DNA of 36,075 nt, taken from IMG/VR virus record IMGVR_UViG_3300025012_000211, positions 1 through 36,075 of that record; one strand, 5' to 3'. The notes beneath the pieces are model-generated. The model searched no databases. It saw nothing but the letters and a program-made list of their open reading frames with translations, and was not told the DNA's origin. This document shows positions 7,071 to 14,696 of the stretch, piece by piece. Each line of letters begins with the position of its first letter. Within the stretch, counting starts at the first letter, position 1. The position numbers were made by a program, and so were the translations under genes. The stretch is from a virus.

Positions 7071-7702
7071 AAGGGAAGAATGACAGAATGGACTTTTCAA
7101 CGGTCATGTATCCTTTTGGAAAACTTTATGACCTTGCCCTGGAAGACAGTAAAATGTTCGGCCTTTGGTGGGATGCCCTGAAGGAATACGACATCGAGGA
7201 GGTGGTCAAGGCTGTTCAAAAATTCATCAAGAGCCCTGATTTCGGCAATTATAAGCCGAAACCGGCGGATATCATCAAGATGATCGAAGGAACATCCAGC
7301 GACAGGAGTTTGCTGGCCTGGTCGAAAGTCGAAAAAGCCATTAGGCGCGTGGGCTCATATCAAACCGTGTCCTTTGATGATCCGATTATTCATCGAGTTA
7401 TAGAGGATATGGGCGGGTGGGTCGCAATGTGTGAATCCCAGGAGAATGAGATTCCATTTGTCTCCAAGGAATTTTGCACCAGGTATCGAGGTTTCTCAGT
7501 GATGCAGGAAATTCCCCAGCACCCGACAAGGTTGTTTGGGATAATCGACTGCGATAATTCAGCTAATGGCTATCGCGAGCTTTCCCGTCCGGTGTTCATT
7601 GGTGACCAGCAAAAGGCCGCCAAGGTTCTGGAAGGAGGCATGCAACCAAATGATAGCCTTCTACTGATCGAAGGAGAAAACAGTGAGCCAGGAAAAAGAT
7701 AA
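7067..7702 (+). CDS. Replication protein P-like / DUF6475-like helicase-loader candidate
   Basis: A 211-aa protein. Residues about 10-75 (MYPFGKLYDLALEDSKMFGLWWDALKEYDIEEVVKAVQKFI...NYKPKPADIIKMIEG) resemble N-termini of phage P-type proteins. Residues 85-140 (LAWSKVEKAIRRVGSYQTVSFDDPIIHRVIEDMGGWVAMC) match the DUF6475-type domain found with them. In lambda-like phages the gene after the initiator encodes the loader that brings host DnaB helicase to the origin; that role is inferred from position and partial similarity. ATG 7067 overlaps the initiator stop and follows GGAGGG. Confidence 0.7.
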   Translation: MKGKNDRMDFSTVMYPFGKLYDLALEDSKMFGLWWDALKEYDIEEVVKAVQKFIKSPDFGNYKPKPADIIKMIEGTSSDRSLLAWSKVEKAIRRVGSYQTVSFDDPIIHRVIEDMGGWVAMCESQENEIPFVSKEFCTRYRGFSVMQEIPQHPTRLFGIIDCDNSANGYRELSRPVFIGDQQKAAKVLEGGMQPNDSLLLIEGENSEPGKR

Positions 7703-7850
7703 GTGCGGGAAGTGCTACAAACTGGACCGAAAGCAGTCGTATTGCGAACGGCATAAAACAAAGATCCTCGCGACAAGTGGCGGGCAGCATGTTCGTTGCC
7801 CTGAATGTATCGAGGAAAAGACGAGAGGGCGTTATGGGACAAGGAATTGA
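7683..7850 (+). CDS. Small zinc-finger-like protein, 55 aa
   Basis: A 55-aa ORF starting at GTG 7683, with AAGGAG 6 bases upstream, overlapping the previous gene by 20 bases. It carries CGKC near the N-terminus, a CxxH in SYCERH, and CPEC near the C-terminus: enough Cys/His for one zinc site. Function unknown; a DNA- or protein-binding accessory role is inferred. Confidence 0.55.
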   Translation: MSQEKDKCGKCYKLDRKQSYCERHKTKILATSGGQHVRCPECIEEKTRGRYGTRN

Positions 7851-8064
7851 GTTGGCGAAACAGTTGGACCCGGAGAGTGTCGAACTTATCAAAGCGCTCG
7901 ACGAAATGAAGGATCAGTTGATTCTCGTGCTCGTGGAGCGGCTCGGCGGGAAAGTGGTTGTTCCTGTCATCGAGATCGACACGGCACCTCTCGGGAAAAT
8001 CCTCACGATGGGGTTCGACCAGGAGAAGGTGGAGTTCACTTTCGAGGTGAAGAAGAAAAACTGA
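7834..8064 (+). CDS. Hypothetical protein, 76 aa
   Basis: A 76-aa protein (MGQGIELAKQLDPESVELIKALDEMKDQLILVLVERLGG...). An N-terminal amphipathic helix is followed by a short beta segment (KVVVPVIEID, VEFTFEVKKK). ATG 7834 overlaps the preceding small gene by 17 bases and follows GAGGG. No known domain and no membrane segment. Confidence 0.6.
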   Translation: MGQGIELAKQLDPESVELIKALDEMKDQLILVLVERLGGKVVVPVIEIDTAPLGKILTMGFDQEKVEFTFEVKKKN

Positions 8065-8085
8065 AGGTCGAAACGGGGGAGAGTT

Positions 8086-8571
8086 GTGGAGAATCCAGTA
8101 TTTATAAATCTGCAAGACATGGTGATAAGCGCAAAAGCCAGGGCCGCGACCGGACTCTATGACGGGACCAAAGAAACATTCGACTATCTGATAGCATGCC
8201 GCAGTTTCTTTATACCAGCTGGCGCGAAAGTAATCTTCACACGCGACCAGGGGCACCACTCTTGCGGGTGGTGGAAAAATCCTGATTACGAACGCTGCTT
8301 CCACTTGTCGCTTTCTTTCGATGAAGGATATCTCGCCAGGCGGGCCGAGGTATTGGCGAAAGCATTTTTCGGTGACGATACCAGACTGTTGTGGATCGAA
8401 TCGCCACAAACACCACAAGGAAAAGCCATGGAGGTTTGGCATTACCGGTTGTTTTGTGATTATGCATGGAAAGGGATTAAGCCGACAGGTGAGGTGTATT
8501 CCCGGCGCATGCCGAAAGGATGGATGTCTTTTTCAGAAAAACATGGGAGGAGAAAAGGGTCAAGGTCATGA
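8086..8571 (+). CDS. Hypothetical phage protein, 161 aa
   Basis: A 161-aa protein starting at GTG 8086, after GGGGGAGAG. It contains GHHSCGWWKNPDYERCFHLSLSFD and several other Trp/His-rich segments, but I do not recognise the family. Its C-terminus is basic (SEKHGRRKGSRS). It overlaps the next gene by ATGA at 8568. Early accessory region; function unknown. Confidence 0.6.
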   Translation: MENPVFINLQDMVISAKARAATGLYDGTKETFDYLIACRSFFIPAGAKVIFTRDQGHHSCGWWKNPDYERCFHLSLSFDEGYLARRAEVLAKAFFGDDTRLLWIESPQTPQGKAMEVWHYRLFCDYAWKGIKPTGEVYSRRMPKGWMSFSEKHGRRKGSRS

Positions 8572-9014
8572 AAAAGGAAAATAGTCAGACAGATATTACC
8601 GGCAGGGAGATCAACGGCTTTACCGTGATCAGATTGAAGTCAAGTGGTCTCTCAAAGTGGTGGTTGTGCCGGCACACTTGCGGCCAAGAGGTCACCCTTC
8701 GCCGGGCGCACCTGGACCGCGGAAGTTCGAAACTTTGTCCAAGATGCTCCGGCAGGCTCGGGCCTGTCGATAAGCCTGCGGTCGAGCAGGAACCGGTCAA
8801 GCAGCGGAAGAAAAAAGAAGGTGGCACCTCAACCGAGCAGCTGCAGCAGCTTCGCGAAAAAAACAATGCCGAGGTGGAACTGAAAGAGTCGCCGACGATC
8901 AGGAAGACGATCAAACTTGAGGCGTGGGAGGTGGGGCGTGTGCAGGCTTACGCCTATGTTGGAGTTCCTTACAGGAGGGCTTACGATGCGGGAATTTTAT
9001 CTGGTATGGAATGA
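8568..9014 (+). CDS. Treble-clef-like zinc protein
   Basis: A 148-aa protein. Residues about 10-62 (DITGREINGFTVIRLKSSG...WWLCRHTCGQEVTLRRAHLDRGSSKLCPRC) resemble the Cys4 module placed before HNH or AP2 domains in phage endonucleases: ITGREINGFTV, then C-x3-C and C-x2-C. The remainder is a Lys/Glu-rich linker and a C-terminal segment with no nuclease motif, so only the DNA-binding module is present. ATG 8568 overlaps the previous stop. The 3' end overlaps the next gene by 29 bases. Confidence 0.6.
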   Translation: MKKENSQTDITGREINGFTVIRLKSSGLSKWWLCRHTCGQEVTLRRAHLDRGSSKLCPRCSGRLGPVDKPAVEQEPVKQRKKKEGGTSTEQLQQLREKNNAEVELKESPTIRKTIKLEAWEVGRVQAYAYVGVPYRRAYDAGILSGME

Positions 9015-9192
9015 AAGTCACGGGGCACCAACCGTCAAACATCAATCGGAAGGCATAGACAGGGGAGAAGCTGAAAGACTGGCCAGGAACCATCCAGGAG
9101 AAAATTTCCACGTTTTAAAACTGGTCGATACATGCCGGAAGAATGATGTCGTTTGGGCTTCCGGCGATAGAAAAGAGGATGTTCCTTTTTGA
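8986..9192 (+). CDS. Small conserved-looking phage protein, 68 aa
   Basis: A 68-aa protein, MREFYLVWNESHGAPTVKH...EAERLARNHPGENFHVLKLVDT. It resembles a type of small protein I associate with phages (an FYxVW strand, an AERLAR helix, then an FxVLK strand), of unknown function. ATG 8986 has AGGAGG 9 bases upstream and lies inside the end of the previous gene. Confidence 0.65.
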   Translation: MREFYLVWNESHGAPTVKHQSEGIDRGEAERLARNHPGENFHVLKLVDTCRKNDVVWASGDRKEDVPF

Positions 9193-9206
9193 AAGGCGGT
9201 GGAGAA

Positions 9207-9587
9207 ATGGCAGATACTTTCAGCCAGATGGTCGATGCTGGAATGGTGGAAGACCCTGGCTCTTGCACTCATGGTGAACCGTGGGGCGGTGAAGGTTGCA
9301 CCGAATGCGAGATCCTTCGGTTGGAACGCGAGGTAGAGGATTTACGGGAGGTTCTCAAACTTAACGAAAACGACTTCTTCGCGATAAAGGAAGCTGTGAA
9401 ACCTTTTGTCGATGCCTTCGAGGAGGTCAGGGAGTCAAATGAGGTCACCGACAAGCATCAACTTCCAAAGGAAGAATTTCAGGAATTTCTGGACAGAAAT
9501 ACCATCACTCCTAGCGGGACAAAGATGGGGGATTGGCGGAAACTGGCGGACGTTTACAAGGAAATTTTCGGGGGAGATGGAGAATGA
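9207..9587 (+). CDS. Hypothetical coiled-coil protein, 126 aa
   Basis: A 126-aa acidic protein. Two Cys (SCTHGEPWGGEGCTECE) near the N-terminus are followed by a coiled-coil-like helix (EILRLEREVEDLREVLKLNEND). ATG 9207 follows GGTGGAG; an in-frame TTG at 9189 is possible but weaker. The stop overlaps the next start (ATGA at 9584). Function unknown. Confidence 0.6.
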   Translation: MADTFSQMVDAGMVEDPGSCTHGEPWGGEGCTECEILRLEREVEDLREVLKLNENDFFAIKEAVKPFVDAFEEVRESNEVTDKHQLPKEEFQEFLDRNTITPSGTKMGDWRKLADVYKEIFGGDGE

Positions 9588-10402
9588 AACGAGCTGACGG
9601 AAAAATGGAAAGAGGGATCCTGTTCAAGGCGCCCATGGTCCTGGCGATCATCGACAACAGGAAAACGATGACGAGACGGGTGTGCGATGTTCAGCCTTTT
9701 TTCGTTGAAGATCAAGGTCTATGGCATGCCTTCTATCCTTGGGGTGATGGCGGGCATGGGATGTATGAGACCAAAGAGGAGATGATGGATGAGGCCTGGC
9801 CACTTCTTCTCGCTCGGTGCCCGTATGGGAAGGTGGGGGATATCCTGTATGTGCGGGAAACGTTTTCCGGTCCAGACTGGTTGATGGATGTTCCACCAAG
9901 TGAGTGGGGGAAAAACCAACGGATATGGTATTGGGCTGACGGAGATCCTCTCGCCGGGGATTGGACATGGCCGAAACCATCAATTCACATGCCCCGTTGG
10001 GTCAGCAGAATCGACCTGGAAATTACCGGGGTGCGTATTGAGTGGCTGCAGGATATCAGCGAGGAAGATGCGCTGGCTGAAGGTCTCCATGAGGAGTTGA
10101 ATTGCATCATAGGGTGTCATTGTAACGGCGGATATCATCAAGAAATAACCGGTGATCGGTATTTCTATGATGGTGGCAATGAAGAGGGATACTTGGACCC
10201 CGTTAACGCATTCAGTGCACTTTGGGACTCCATCAACGCCGCGCCATCGCCAGTAAAAAATAATGGCAAGATAACCAGCTATCTGTCGTATCCGTGGGAG
10301 GATGTGCGGGCGAGAAGAGAGCACCGGGGGAAGGCATGGCAGGTTTACGGCAATCCCCTGGTCTACGTAGTTGAATTCAAAAAGGTGGAGAAAGAAAGAT
10401 GA
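9584..10402 (+). CDS. ASCH/PUA-like phage protein
   Basis: A 272-aa protein of a family frequent in proteobacterial phages. Key signatures are GILFKAPMVLAIIDNRKTMTRRV near the start, CPYGKVGDILYVRETF, HMPRWVSRIDLEITGVRIEWLQDISEEDALAEG and the C-terminal NPLVYVVEF. The N-terminal KTMTRR plus GDxLYVRE pattern is that of ASCH domains, a PUA-like fold thought to bind RNA or modified bases. A specific target is not known. ATG 9584 overlaps the previous stop; ATG 9605 (MERGILF) is an alternative start. Confidence 0.7.
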   Translation: MKRADGKMERGILFKAPMVLAIIDNRKTMTRRVCDVQPFFVEDQGLWHAFYPWGDGGHGMYETKEEMMDEAWPLLLARCPYGKVGDILYVRETFSGPDWLMDVPPSEWGKNQRIWYWADGDPLAGDWTWPKPSIHMPRWVSRIDLEITGVRIEWLQDISEEDALAEGLHEELNCIIGCHCNGGYHQEITGDRYFYDGGNEEGYLDPVNAFSALWDSINAAPSPVKNNGKITSYLSYPWEDVRARREHRGKAWQVYGNPLVYVVEFKKVEKER

Positions 10403-10920
10403 TCGACAGGAAATTCGTATTCACGGCGGTAAACCCGGTAAACGGCAATCATTATACCCATGAGAATGCCGTGGTGTTCTGTGCAAAAGACAAGGCTCTT
10501 CTCCCGGCGCTAAGAGCATATGCCGGGGCCTGTGTGGCTCTTGATTGTCTTCCTGAGCATATCGAGAGTATTGATTTGTTGACCCAACGAGTAAGGGTTT
10601 ATCAGCAAAATATTGAGTCGAGAGTCCCTGATACCGTCGGCGCCGAGATCGATCGATGTGTCGGCGGGAATATGGATGTGCCGCGAAAGATGACCATGCC
10701 GCCAGTAAAAACCGATAGAAAACCTGTTGGGTATATAGCCTTCGGTGGAAACGCCAGTGGTGACCGTTTCCCTTTGCCACAATACACCGGCAAAACTGAG
10801 AGGGAAGTCGGAGATAAGATCATGATTGGCGCCAAGGCCGAAGGATGGCGCGGGACCGTCGCCGAAAGGCTGGATTATCTCGGGTGGGTCATTCTTCCCG
10901 TCTACATGATGGAGGATTGA
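10399..10920 (+). CDS. Conserved-looking phage protein, 173 aa
   Basis: A 173-aa protein starting MIDRKFVFTAVNPVNGNHYTHENAVVFCAKD. The N-terminal half resembles small proteins I associate with phages, with VNPVNGxxYT and CAKD. The C-terminal half (GYIAFGGNASGDRFPLPQYTG...) looks like a second domain. Function unknown. ATG 10399 overlaps the ASCH gene stop (ATGA) and follows GGAG. Confidence 0.6.
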   Translation: MIDRKFVFTAVNPVNGNHYTHENAVVFCAKDKALLPALRAYAGACVALDCLPEHIESIDLLTQRVRVYQQNIESRVPDTVGAEIDRCVGGNMDVPRKMTMPPVKTDRKPVGYIAFGGNASGDRFPLPQYTGKTEREVGDKIMIGAKAEGWRGTVAERLDYLGWVILPVYMMED

Positions 10921-10923
10921 GCG

Positions 10924-11706
10924 ATGGAATCATCTTTTGATAAAAAGAGGAAAGGAACAGGAACGGCCGAATGGGCCGAGGTCAACGAAAACATCTGCCG
11001 GGGTTGCCCGAATTTGTGCCTGTATTGCTATGCCGCGTACAATGCCAATCGGTTTGGGCAGAGAGATAGAGCCAACTGGAGCCGGGAGGAGCTTACCAAG
11101 CGGGCCGATATCCAGGCATACCCGGCGAAAGATGGCGTCATCATGTTCCCCAGCAGTCACGATATCACGCCTTTCAACCTTGACGCTTACATTCGAGTGG
11201 CAAAATTGATACTCGAAAAGGGCAACAGGTTGTTGATCGTCAGCAAGCCGCGTATGGAGTGCGTGGAAAAGATGGTCCGTGAATTCGAGCCATACCGGAA
11301 GCAGATTCTTTTCCGCTTCAGCATAGGCACGGTACAGGAAAGCGTCTCATTGCTGTGGGAACCAGGGGCACCTCTGCCGAGAGAGCGCAGGAAGTGCCTG
11401 GAGTTGGCATACAGCAACGGCTTTGCCACCTCTGTTTCCATTGAGCCGATGCTCGAAGGTTGCCAGATGGCGGAGATCCTGGTCGAATGGGTCCGGGAAT
11501 TCGTGACCGAAACAATCTGGATCGGCAAAATGAACAAGCCTCAGCTGAGAGTGCCGAAAAGTCACGCCCACCTGGTCGACGGTATTCTCAAACTACAGAG
11601 TGATGAGCAGATCATGGAGCTTTACACCTGGTTCGAAGATGACCGGCAAATCAGGTGGAAAGACAGTATCAAAATGGTGGTGGAAAAGAACAAAGGAGGA
11701 CTGTAG
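10924..11706 (+). CDS. Radical SAM protein
   Basis: A 260-aa protein with a Cx3Cx2C cluster (C28, C32, C35 in CPNLCLYCYA), which binds the 4Fe-4S cluster that cleaves S-adenosylmethionine. Another Cys lies at 25. Downstream are PSSHDITPFNL, ILEKGNRLLIVSKPRM and ATSVSIEPMLEG, a TIM-barrel pattern close to the SplB/DUF5131-like phage group. The substrate is unknown; DNA or nucleotide modification or repair are possibilities. ATG 10924 has GGAGGA 7 bases upstream. The stop overlaps the next start (TAGTG). Confidence 0.8.
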   Translation: MESSFDKKRKGTGTAEWAEVNENICRGCPNLCLYCYAAYNANRFGQRDRANWSREELTKRADIQAYPAKDGVIMFPSSHDITPFNLDAYIRVAKLILEKGNRLLIVSKPRMECVEKMVREFEPYRKQILFRFSIGTVQESVSLLWEPGAPLPRERRKCLELAYSNGFATSVSIEPMLEGCQMAEILVEWVREFVTETIWIGKMNKPQLRVPKSHAHLVDGILKLQSDEQIMELYTWFEDDRQIRWKDSIKMVVEKNKGGL

Positions 11707-11975
11707 TGGAAAAGAAACTTAGGTGTAAAAAGGCTGTCGCACCGTATATCGGTTGCGCCATGAAAATCGAGCATGAGGACGATATTATCCTCATCTACCT
11801 TACCGCCATGCTTCACGAGGTAAAGCGGGTGCATCTTGTTAAAGATCCTTTCCTTGATACGGCAGAGGATGCGCGGATACTCGATAGGTCGTGTTCAGAG
11901 ATCACCGCATATCTCAATGGCCGGATAGTTTCCGCCACCAAAGGACTTAGTTGTGCGGACATAAAAGGAGATTAG
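11706..11975 (+). CDS. Hypothetical protein, 89 aa
   Basis: An 89-aa protein starting at GTG 11706, which overlaps the radical SAM stop by one base and follows AAAGGAGG. It contains VEKKLRCKKAVAPYIGCAMKIEHEDDIILIYLTAMLHEV, then a helical tail. The tight spacing suggests it is expressed with the radical SAM protein and might assist it; this is inference only. Confidence 0.6.
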   Translation: MEKKLRCKKAVAPYIGCAMKIEHEDDIILIYLTAMLHEVKRVHLVKDPFLDTAEDARILDRSCSEITAYLNGRIVSATKGLSCADIKGD

Positions 11976-12006
11976 CAACTTTGCAAACCAATAGGAGGGG
12001 GAAGCA

Positions 12007-12480
12007 GTGGTAAAAATCAATCTTGACGCCGACGCGGCAGAGATCCTCACGGAGGTCGGGCGGGAATTGCAGCGGGCCTTGGCGATAAACGGCCCATTCT
12101 GTTCCGAGTTTGAGGCCTTCGGGGCTTTGACCGAGGAATTCAACGAGGTGGTGGAGGAATTCCGTAAGAGTTCGGACAAGCAGCCGGAGAAGAACACCGG
12201 TCTCCACCTGGAACTGGTGCAGTTGGCCGCGATGTGTAAAAAGTGGAAAGCCATGGTCGATGGTGAATTCGTCAATCCATTATGGGAATGGGAGTACGAA
12301 GGCAACGAGCGGGTGAGGTCGACCATGGAGGCCATGGGTAACCTGGTTTATCAATATGAATTCCTCATTGACTATTTCAAGCGGCAGAAGGGCGATGCGG
12401 TCTATAAGCAGCTGTTCGAGATTTGGAACCTGTGTGTGGCGGCCGTGGTGTCTCTTTGCACAAGGAGGGAAGAATGCTGA
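12007..12480 (+). CDS. MazG-like protein (weak similarity)
   Basis: A 157-aa all-helical protein. GPFCSEFEAFGALTEEFNEVVEEFRKSS followed by LHLELVQLAAMCKKW recalls the EExxE ... ExxD/Q pattern of MazG-type nucleotide pyrophosphohydrolases common in phages, with Q in place of the usual D. If active it would hydrolyse NTPs or dNTPs; that is uncertain. GTG 12007 follows GGAGGGGG by about 5 bases. It overlaps the next gene by 7 bases. Confidence 0.5.
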   Translation: MVKINLDADAAEILTEVGRELQRALAINGPFCSEFEAFGALTEEFNEVVEEFRKSSDKQPEKNTGLHLELVQLAAMCKKWKAMVDGEFVNPLWEWEYEGNERVRSTMEAMGNLVYQYEFLIDYFKRQKGDAVYKQLFEIWNLCVAAVVSLCTRREEC

Positions 12481-12644
12481 GAAGAATCTGGATTCCGGGG
12501 GCGCTGTATAGGGCTGTGCCGATCCTGGCGGTCATCGTCGGGATGTGGGCCTTTGGTTATGGCGGGAGTATCCTGCAAGGGATCGGCCTCACCATGGTGT
12601 TTTACGGGACAGCGGTGATATTTCGGCGGGCGGAATGCGCCTGA
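12474..12644 (+). CDS. Small two-helix membrane protein, 56 aa
   Basis: A 56-aa protein with two hydrophobic segments: about residues 13-29 (AVPILAVIVGMWAFGYG) and 33-50 (LQGIGLTMVFYGTAVIF), with basic residues at both ends. That suggests an inner-membrane hairpin. AGGAGG precedes ATG 12474. It is not in a lysis cassette, so holin function is not assumed; superinfection exclusion is another option. Function unknown. Confidence 0.6.
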   Translation: MLRRIWIPGALYRAVPILAVIVGMWAFGYGGSILQGIGLTMVFYGTAVIFRRAECA

Positions 12645-12697
12645 AACAGTAGAAACTACAATCAACCAATTTTACCCGTCATTAAAGGAGTCGAGAT

Positions 12698-13222
12698 TTG
12701 AATATCGTATCACTGTCAGGGGGAAAGGACTCATGTGCAACTGCGATAGACATGCGTATGCGAGGAATCCCTATTCATCTGTTGGTTCATGTTGATGTTG
12801 GAAGGTGGGAGTTTCCCCAAACAAAGAAAGCTGTCCAACAAGTTGCAGAACTTACCGGAGCCCCATTGGTCACTTTGCCTCCTGTTCCTTTTGATTACTG
12901 GATGATGGAAAGACTTGTCGTGCATAAAGATGGCCGCGTATCGTTTGGTGCTGGATGGCCGAGTAGGCAGCACGGAAGGTGGTGTACCCGTGAAAAGTTT
13001 GTTGTTTTCGATAAGTTCATGGGAACGCTAAATGAGCCGGTACGGTGTGTCGGTTTCGCTGCTGATGAGTCACATCGTACTGAATCGAAAGAGCAACTAA
13101 AGCGAAAATCCCAGGGACAGCAATTCAGGTATCCGCTGATAGAATCGGGAATAGACGAGGAATCGGCGCTAAAACTATGCTACGACTTTTCAAAAAAGCA
13201 AAAAGCCATGCCAGGGAGGTGA
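12698..13222 (+). CDS. PP-loop (PAPS reductase-like) protein, short form
   Basis: A 174-aa protein with the N-type PP-loop SLSGGKDS (residues 5-12), which binds ATP and activates a substrate. Later motifs are HVDVGRWEFPQT, GRWCTREK and GFAADESHRTE, all usual in phage PAPS-reductase-like proteins. The chain ends a few residues after ALKLCYDF, where relatives I know continue with an aromatic segment and a Cys pair, so it appears truncated. The start is TTG 12698, with AAAGGAG 7 bases upstream. It may act in nucleotide or tRNA thiolation or DNA modification; unknown. Confidence 0.75.
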   Translation: MNIVSLSGGKDSCATAIDMRMRGIPIHLLVHVDVGRWEFPQTKKAVQQVAELTGAPLVTLPPVPFDYWMMERLVVHKDGRVSFGAGWPSRQHGRWCTREKFVVFDKFMGTLNEPVRCVGFAADESHRTESKEQLKRKSQGQQFRYPLIESGIDEESALKLCYDFSKKQKAMPGR

Positions 13223-13227
13223 GAGCG

Positions 13228-13410
13228 ATGAAAATAACGATAGTGCCAGATGCAAGCAAGGCAACGCCTGAAGAATATGACAACGTTCAGTCGGCGGCAA
13301 AAGCCTTGGTTGAAAAATTGACAGAAGAAGAGCGGCTTGATTTGTTCGCTGAGTATTGTAGCCACTGCGGGTGCGATGATCCAACATGCCAGTGTTGGAA
13401 TGACGAGTAA
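13228..13410 (+). CDS. Small Cys-rich protein, 60 aa
   Basis: A 60-aa protein whose C-terminal 20 residues carry five Cys and one His (CSHCGCDDPTCQCWNDE), a probable metal-binding knuckle. The N-terminal part is an acidic helix. ATG 13228 is preceded by GGGAGGTGAG. It is the last gene before the terminator. Function unknown. Confidence 0.6.
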   Translation: MKITIVPDASKATPEEYDNVQSAAKALVEKLTEEERLDLFAEYCSHCGCDDPTCQCWNDE

Positions 13411-13415
13411 AAAAC

Positions 13416-13449
13416 AAAAGGCCCTACCAGTTTCCCGGCAGGGCCTTTT
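13416..13449. terminator. Bidirectional intrinsic terminator
   Basis: Left arm 13416-13428 (AAAAGGCCCTACC) pairs with right arm 13437-13449 (GGCAGGGCCTTTT) with one mismatch, and a T run follows. On the other strand the hairpin is also followed by T-rich sequence. It separates the rightward early block from the leftward block. Confidence 0.85.
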
Positions 13450-13481
13450 TTATGAGCCAAATTTGAGCTAAATTAAGCCAA

Positions 13482-13994
13482 TCAGCCTTTCACAATTCCC
13501 AGGGCCAGGGCGTAATGAAGCGCGGTTTCCATCCACGGTTTTTCCAAATCAGTTTCGAGTTCAACCTGTACCAGGCAAGCCCGGTGGACCAGTTTACCGA
13601 TTGAATGGATCGGCCAGCACCATTCCTTTTCCTCGATGTATTTCCCGCAGATCGGGCAAACCACGAGACCGGCTACATGTTGATACGGCATTTTCTCCGC
13701 AGCCCCCCGGTTTACCACTTCGTTGAATATGCTTCTAAGTAGGTCTTTCGAGGCCTCGATGTTATTTAGGTCGACCATATCAGTGGGTACGCTCGGTTTC
13801 TGGTTTTGGGGTGGTGTCCATCCGAGCGTTATCAGCGCCAGCCTGATTTGCTCTTCCTGGACATCAAAAACTCTTCGGTGTAAGAGTTCACGGAACCCCA
13901 TTATTTCCATCGAAATGTCCTGCTGGATAAACCTGTCGTTGATGATCGATGTGTCTATCTGGTATGCCTCTGCGCTTCCTATTTGCTTACTCAT
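13482..13994 (-). CDS. Hypothetical zinc-finger-like protein, 170 aa
   Basis: A 170-aa protein, the last gene of the minus-strand block. The N-terminal half is helical (MEIMGFRELLHRRVFDVQEEQIRLALITLGW); the C-terminal half carries CPICGKYIEEKEWCW...HRAC, a probable zinc site (residues about 113-141). It overlaps the stop of the upstream gene by four bases. No family recognised. Confidence 0.6.
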   Translation of the reverse strand: MSKQIGSAEAYQIDTSIINDRFIQQDISMEIMGFRELLHRRVFDVQEEQIRLALITLGWTPPQNQKPSVPTDMVDLNNIEASKDLLRSIFNEVVNRGAAEKMPYQHVAGLVVCPICGKYIEEKEWCWPIHSIGKLVHRACLVQVELETDLEKPWMETALHYALALGIVKG

Positions 13995-14248
13995 GTCAAT
14001 TCTCCGTTTGGTGATGGGGGGAGCTTATCAAGTTCGGCCCTCAGTATTGAGTTCTCGTTAAAAAGTTTCTGGTATTTCTTCATGAGGCCGTAAGTCTCGT
14101 CGTTTAGCCACCCAAGCGCTTGCCCCCTTGTTACACTTTTGTTCTCAAGTCTTATTCTTAACTCTTGGTTTTCAGTTTTAAGCTTTTCAACTTGGCTTTC
14201 AAAACTTTCCCCTCGAACACGGTGAACCTCAATACCAAAAATTATCAT
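13991..14248 (-). CDS. Coiled-coil hypothetical protein, 85 aa
   Basis: An 85-aa protein (MIIFGIEVHRVRGES...) with a heptad-rich helix (FESQVEKLKTENQELRIRLENKS) and a second helix. The ATG at 14248 has GGAG 5 bases upstream; an in-frame ATG at 14269 lacks a site. It overlaps the downstream gene by 4 bases. Function unknown. Confidence 0.55.
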   Translation of the reverse strand: MIIFGIEVHRVRGESFESQVEKLKTENQELRIRLENKSVTRGQALGWLNDETYGLMKKYQKLFNENSILRAELDKLPPSPNGELT

Positions 14249-14277
14249 CTTGTCTCCATATCCAACCATTAGTTTTG

Positions 14278-14373
14278 TTATTGGCCCAGGATTGCGGCCG
14301 CGACCGATACGCCCAGCATCGCGCCTGGTGATGATGTGCCTATCGTCAGCATGATGATGTAGATTTCGATCAT
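14278..14373 (-). CDS. Overlooked 31-aa membrane peptide
   Basis: A 31-codon ORF encoding one hydrophobic segment (MIEIYIIMLTIG ... LGVSVAAAILGQ). Its ATG overlaps the stop of the upstream gene as ATGA and follows AAAGGGGG, good signs of translation. It would make a single-span membrane peptide. Function unknown. Confidence 0.5.
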   Translation of the reverse strand: MIEIYIIMLTIGTSSPGAMLGVSVAAAILGQ

Positions 14374-14696
14374 CTTTCCCCCTTTATTGCCTGCATCATG
14401 CGATGAAACCAGTTTTGTTTCATCGCAATGGTTTCTTCGAATTTTGCCTTTGACTCGTGCCCTAATGTTATCCCCATCGCCATACCGGCAAGATGAAGTT
14501 GGCCACCGGCTGGAAGACTCATTTGGGCAATCAATATTTCATTCTGATACATAGAAGTGAATACCTTTTCGTTTCGTTCAGTGATCACGATTTCAAGGTT
14601 GGTCAAATAATAATTACCATCTTGCCCTGCCACTGCATTAACCCCACCGTCGATGACATTTCGGTAAAAATCTTCAGTAAATTCAAATTTTGCCAT
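14370..14696 (-). CDS. Hypothetical protein, 108 aa
   Basis: A 108-aa protein, MAKFEFTEDFYRNVIDGGVNAVAGQDGNYYLTNLEIVITERNEK..., mixed beta strands then helices (QLHLAGMAMGITLGHESKAKFEETIAMKQNWFHRMMQAIKG). The ATG at 14696 follows GAGGAGG by 8 bases; a TTG 18 bases upstream is less likely. It overlaps the end of the previous gene by 14 bases. Confidence 0.6.
   Translation of the reverse strand: MAKFEFTEDFYRNVIDGGVNAVAGQDGNYYLTNLEIVITERNEKVFTSMYQNEILIAQMSLPAGGQLHLAGMAMGITLGHESKAKFEETIAMKQNWFHRMMQAIKGER

Noticed and set aside
7570-8442. 290-aa minus-strand ORF
   Set aside because: Overlaps four plus-strand genes that have good ribosome sites and stop-start overlaps.
12474-12644. Holin for a lysis cassette
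   Set aside because: Two membrane spans fit, but there is no endolysin or spanin nearby and it sits in an accessory operon.
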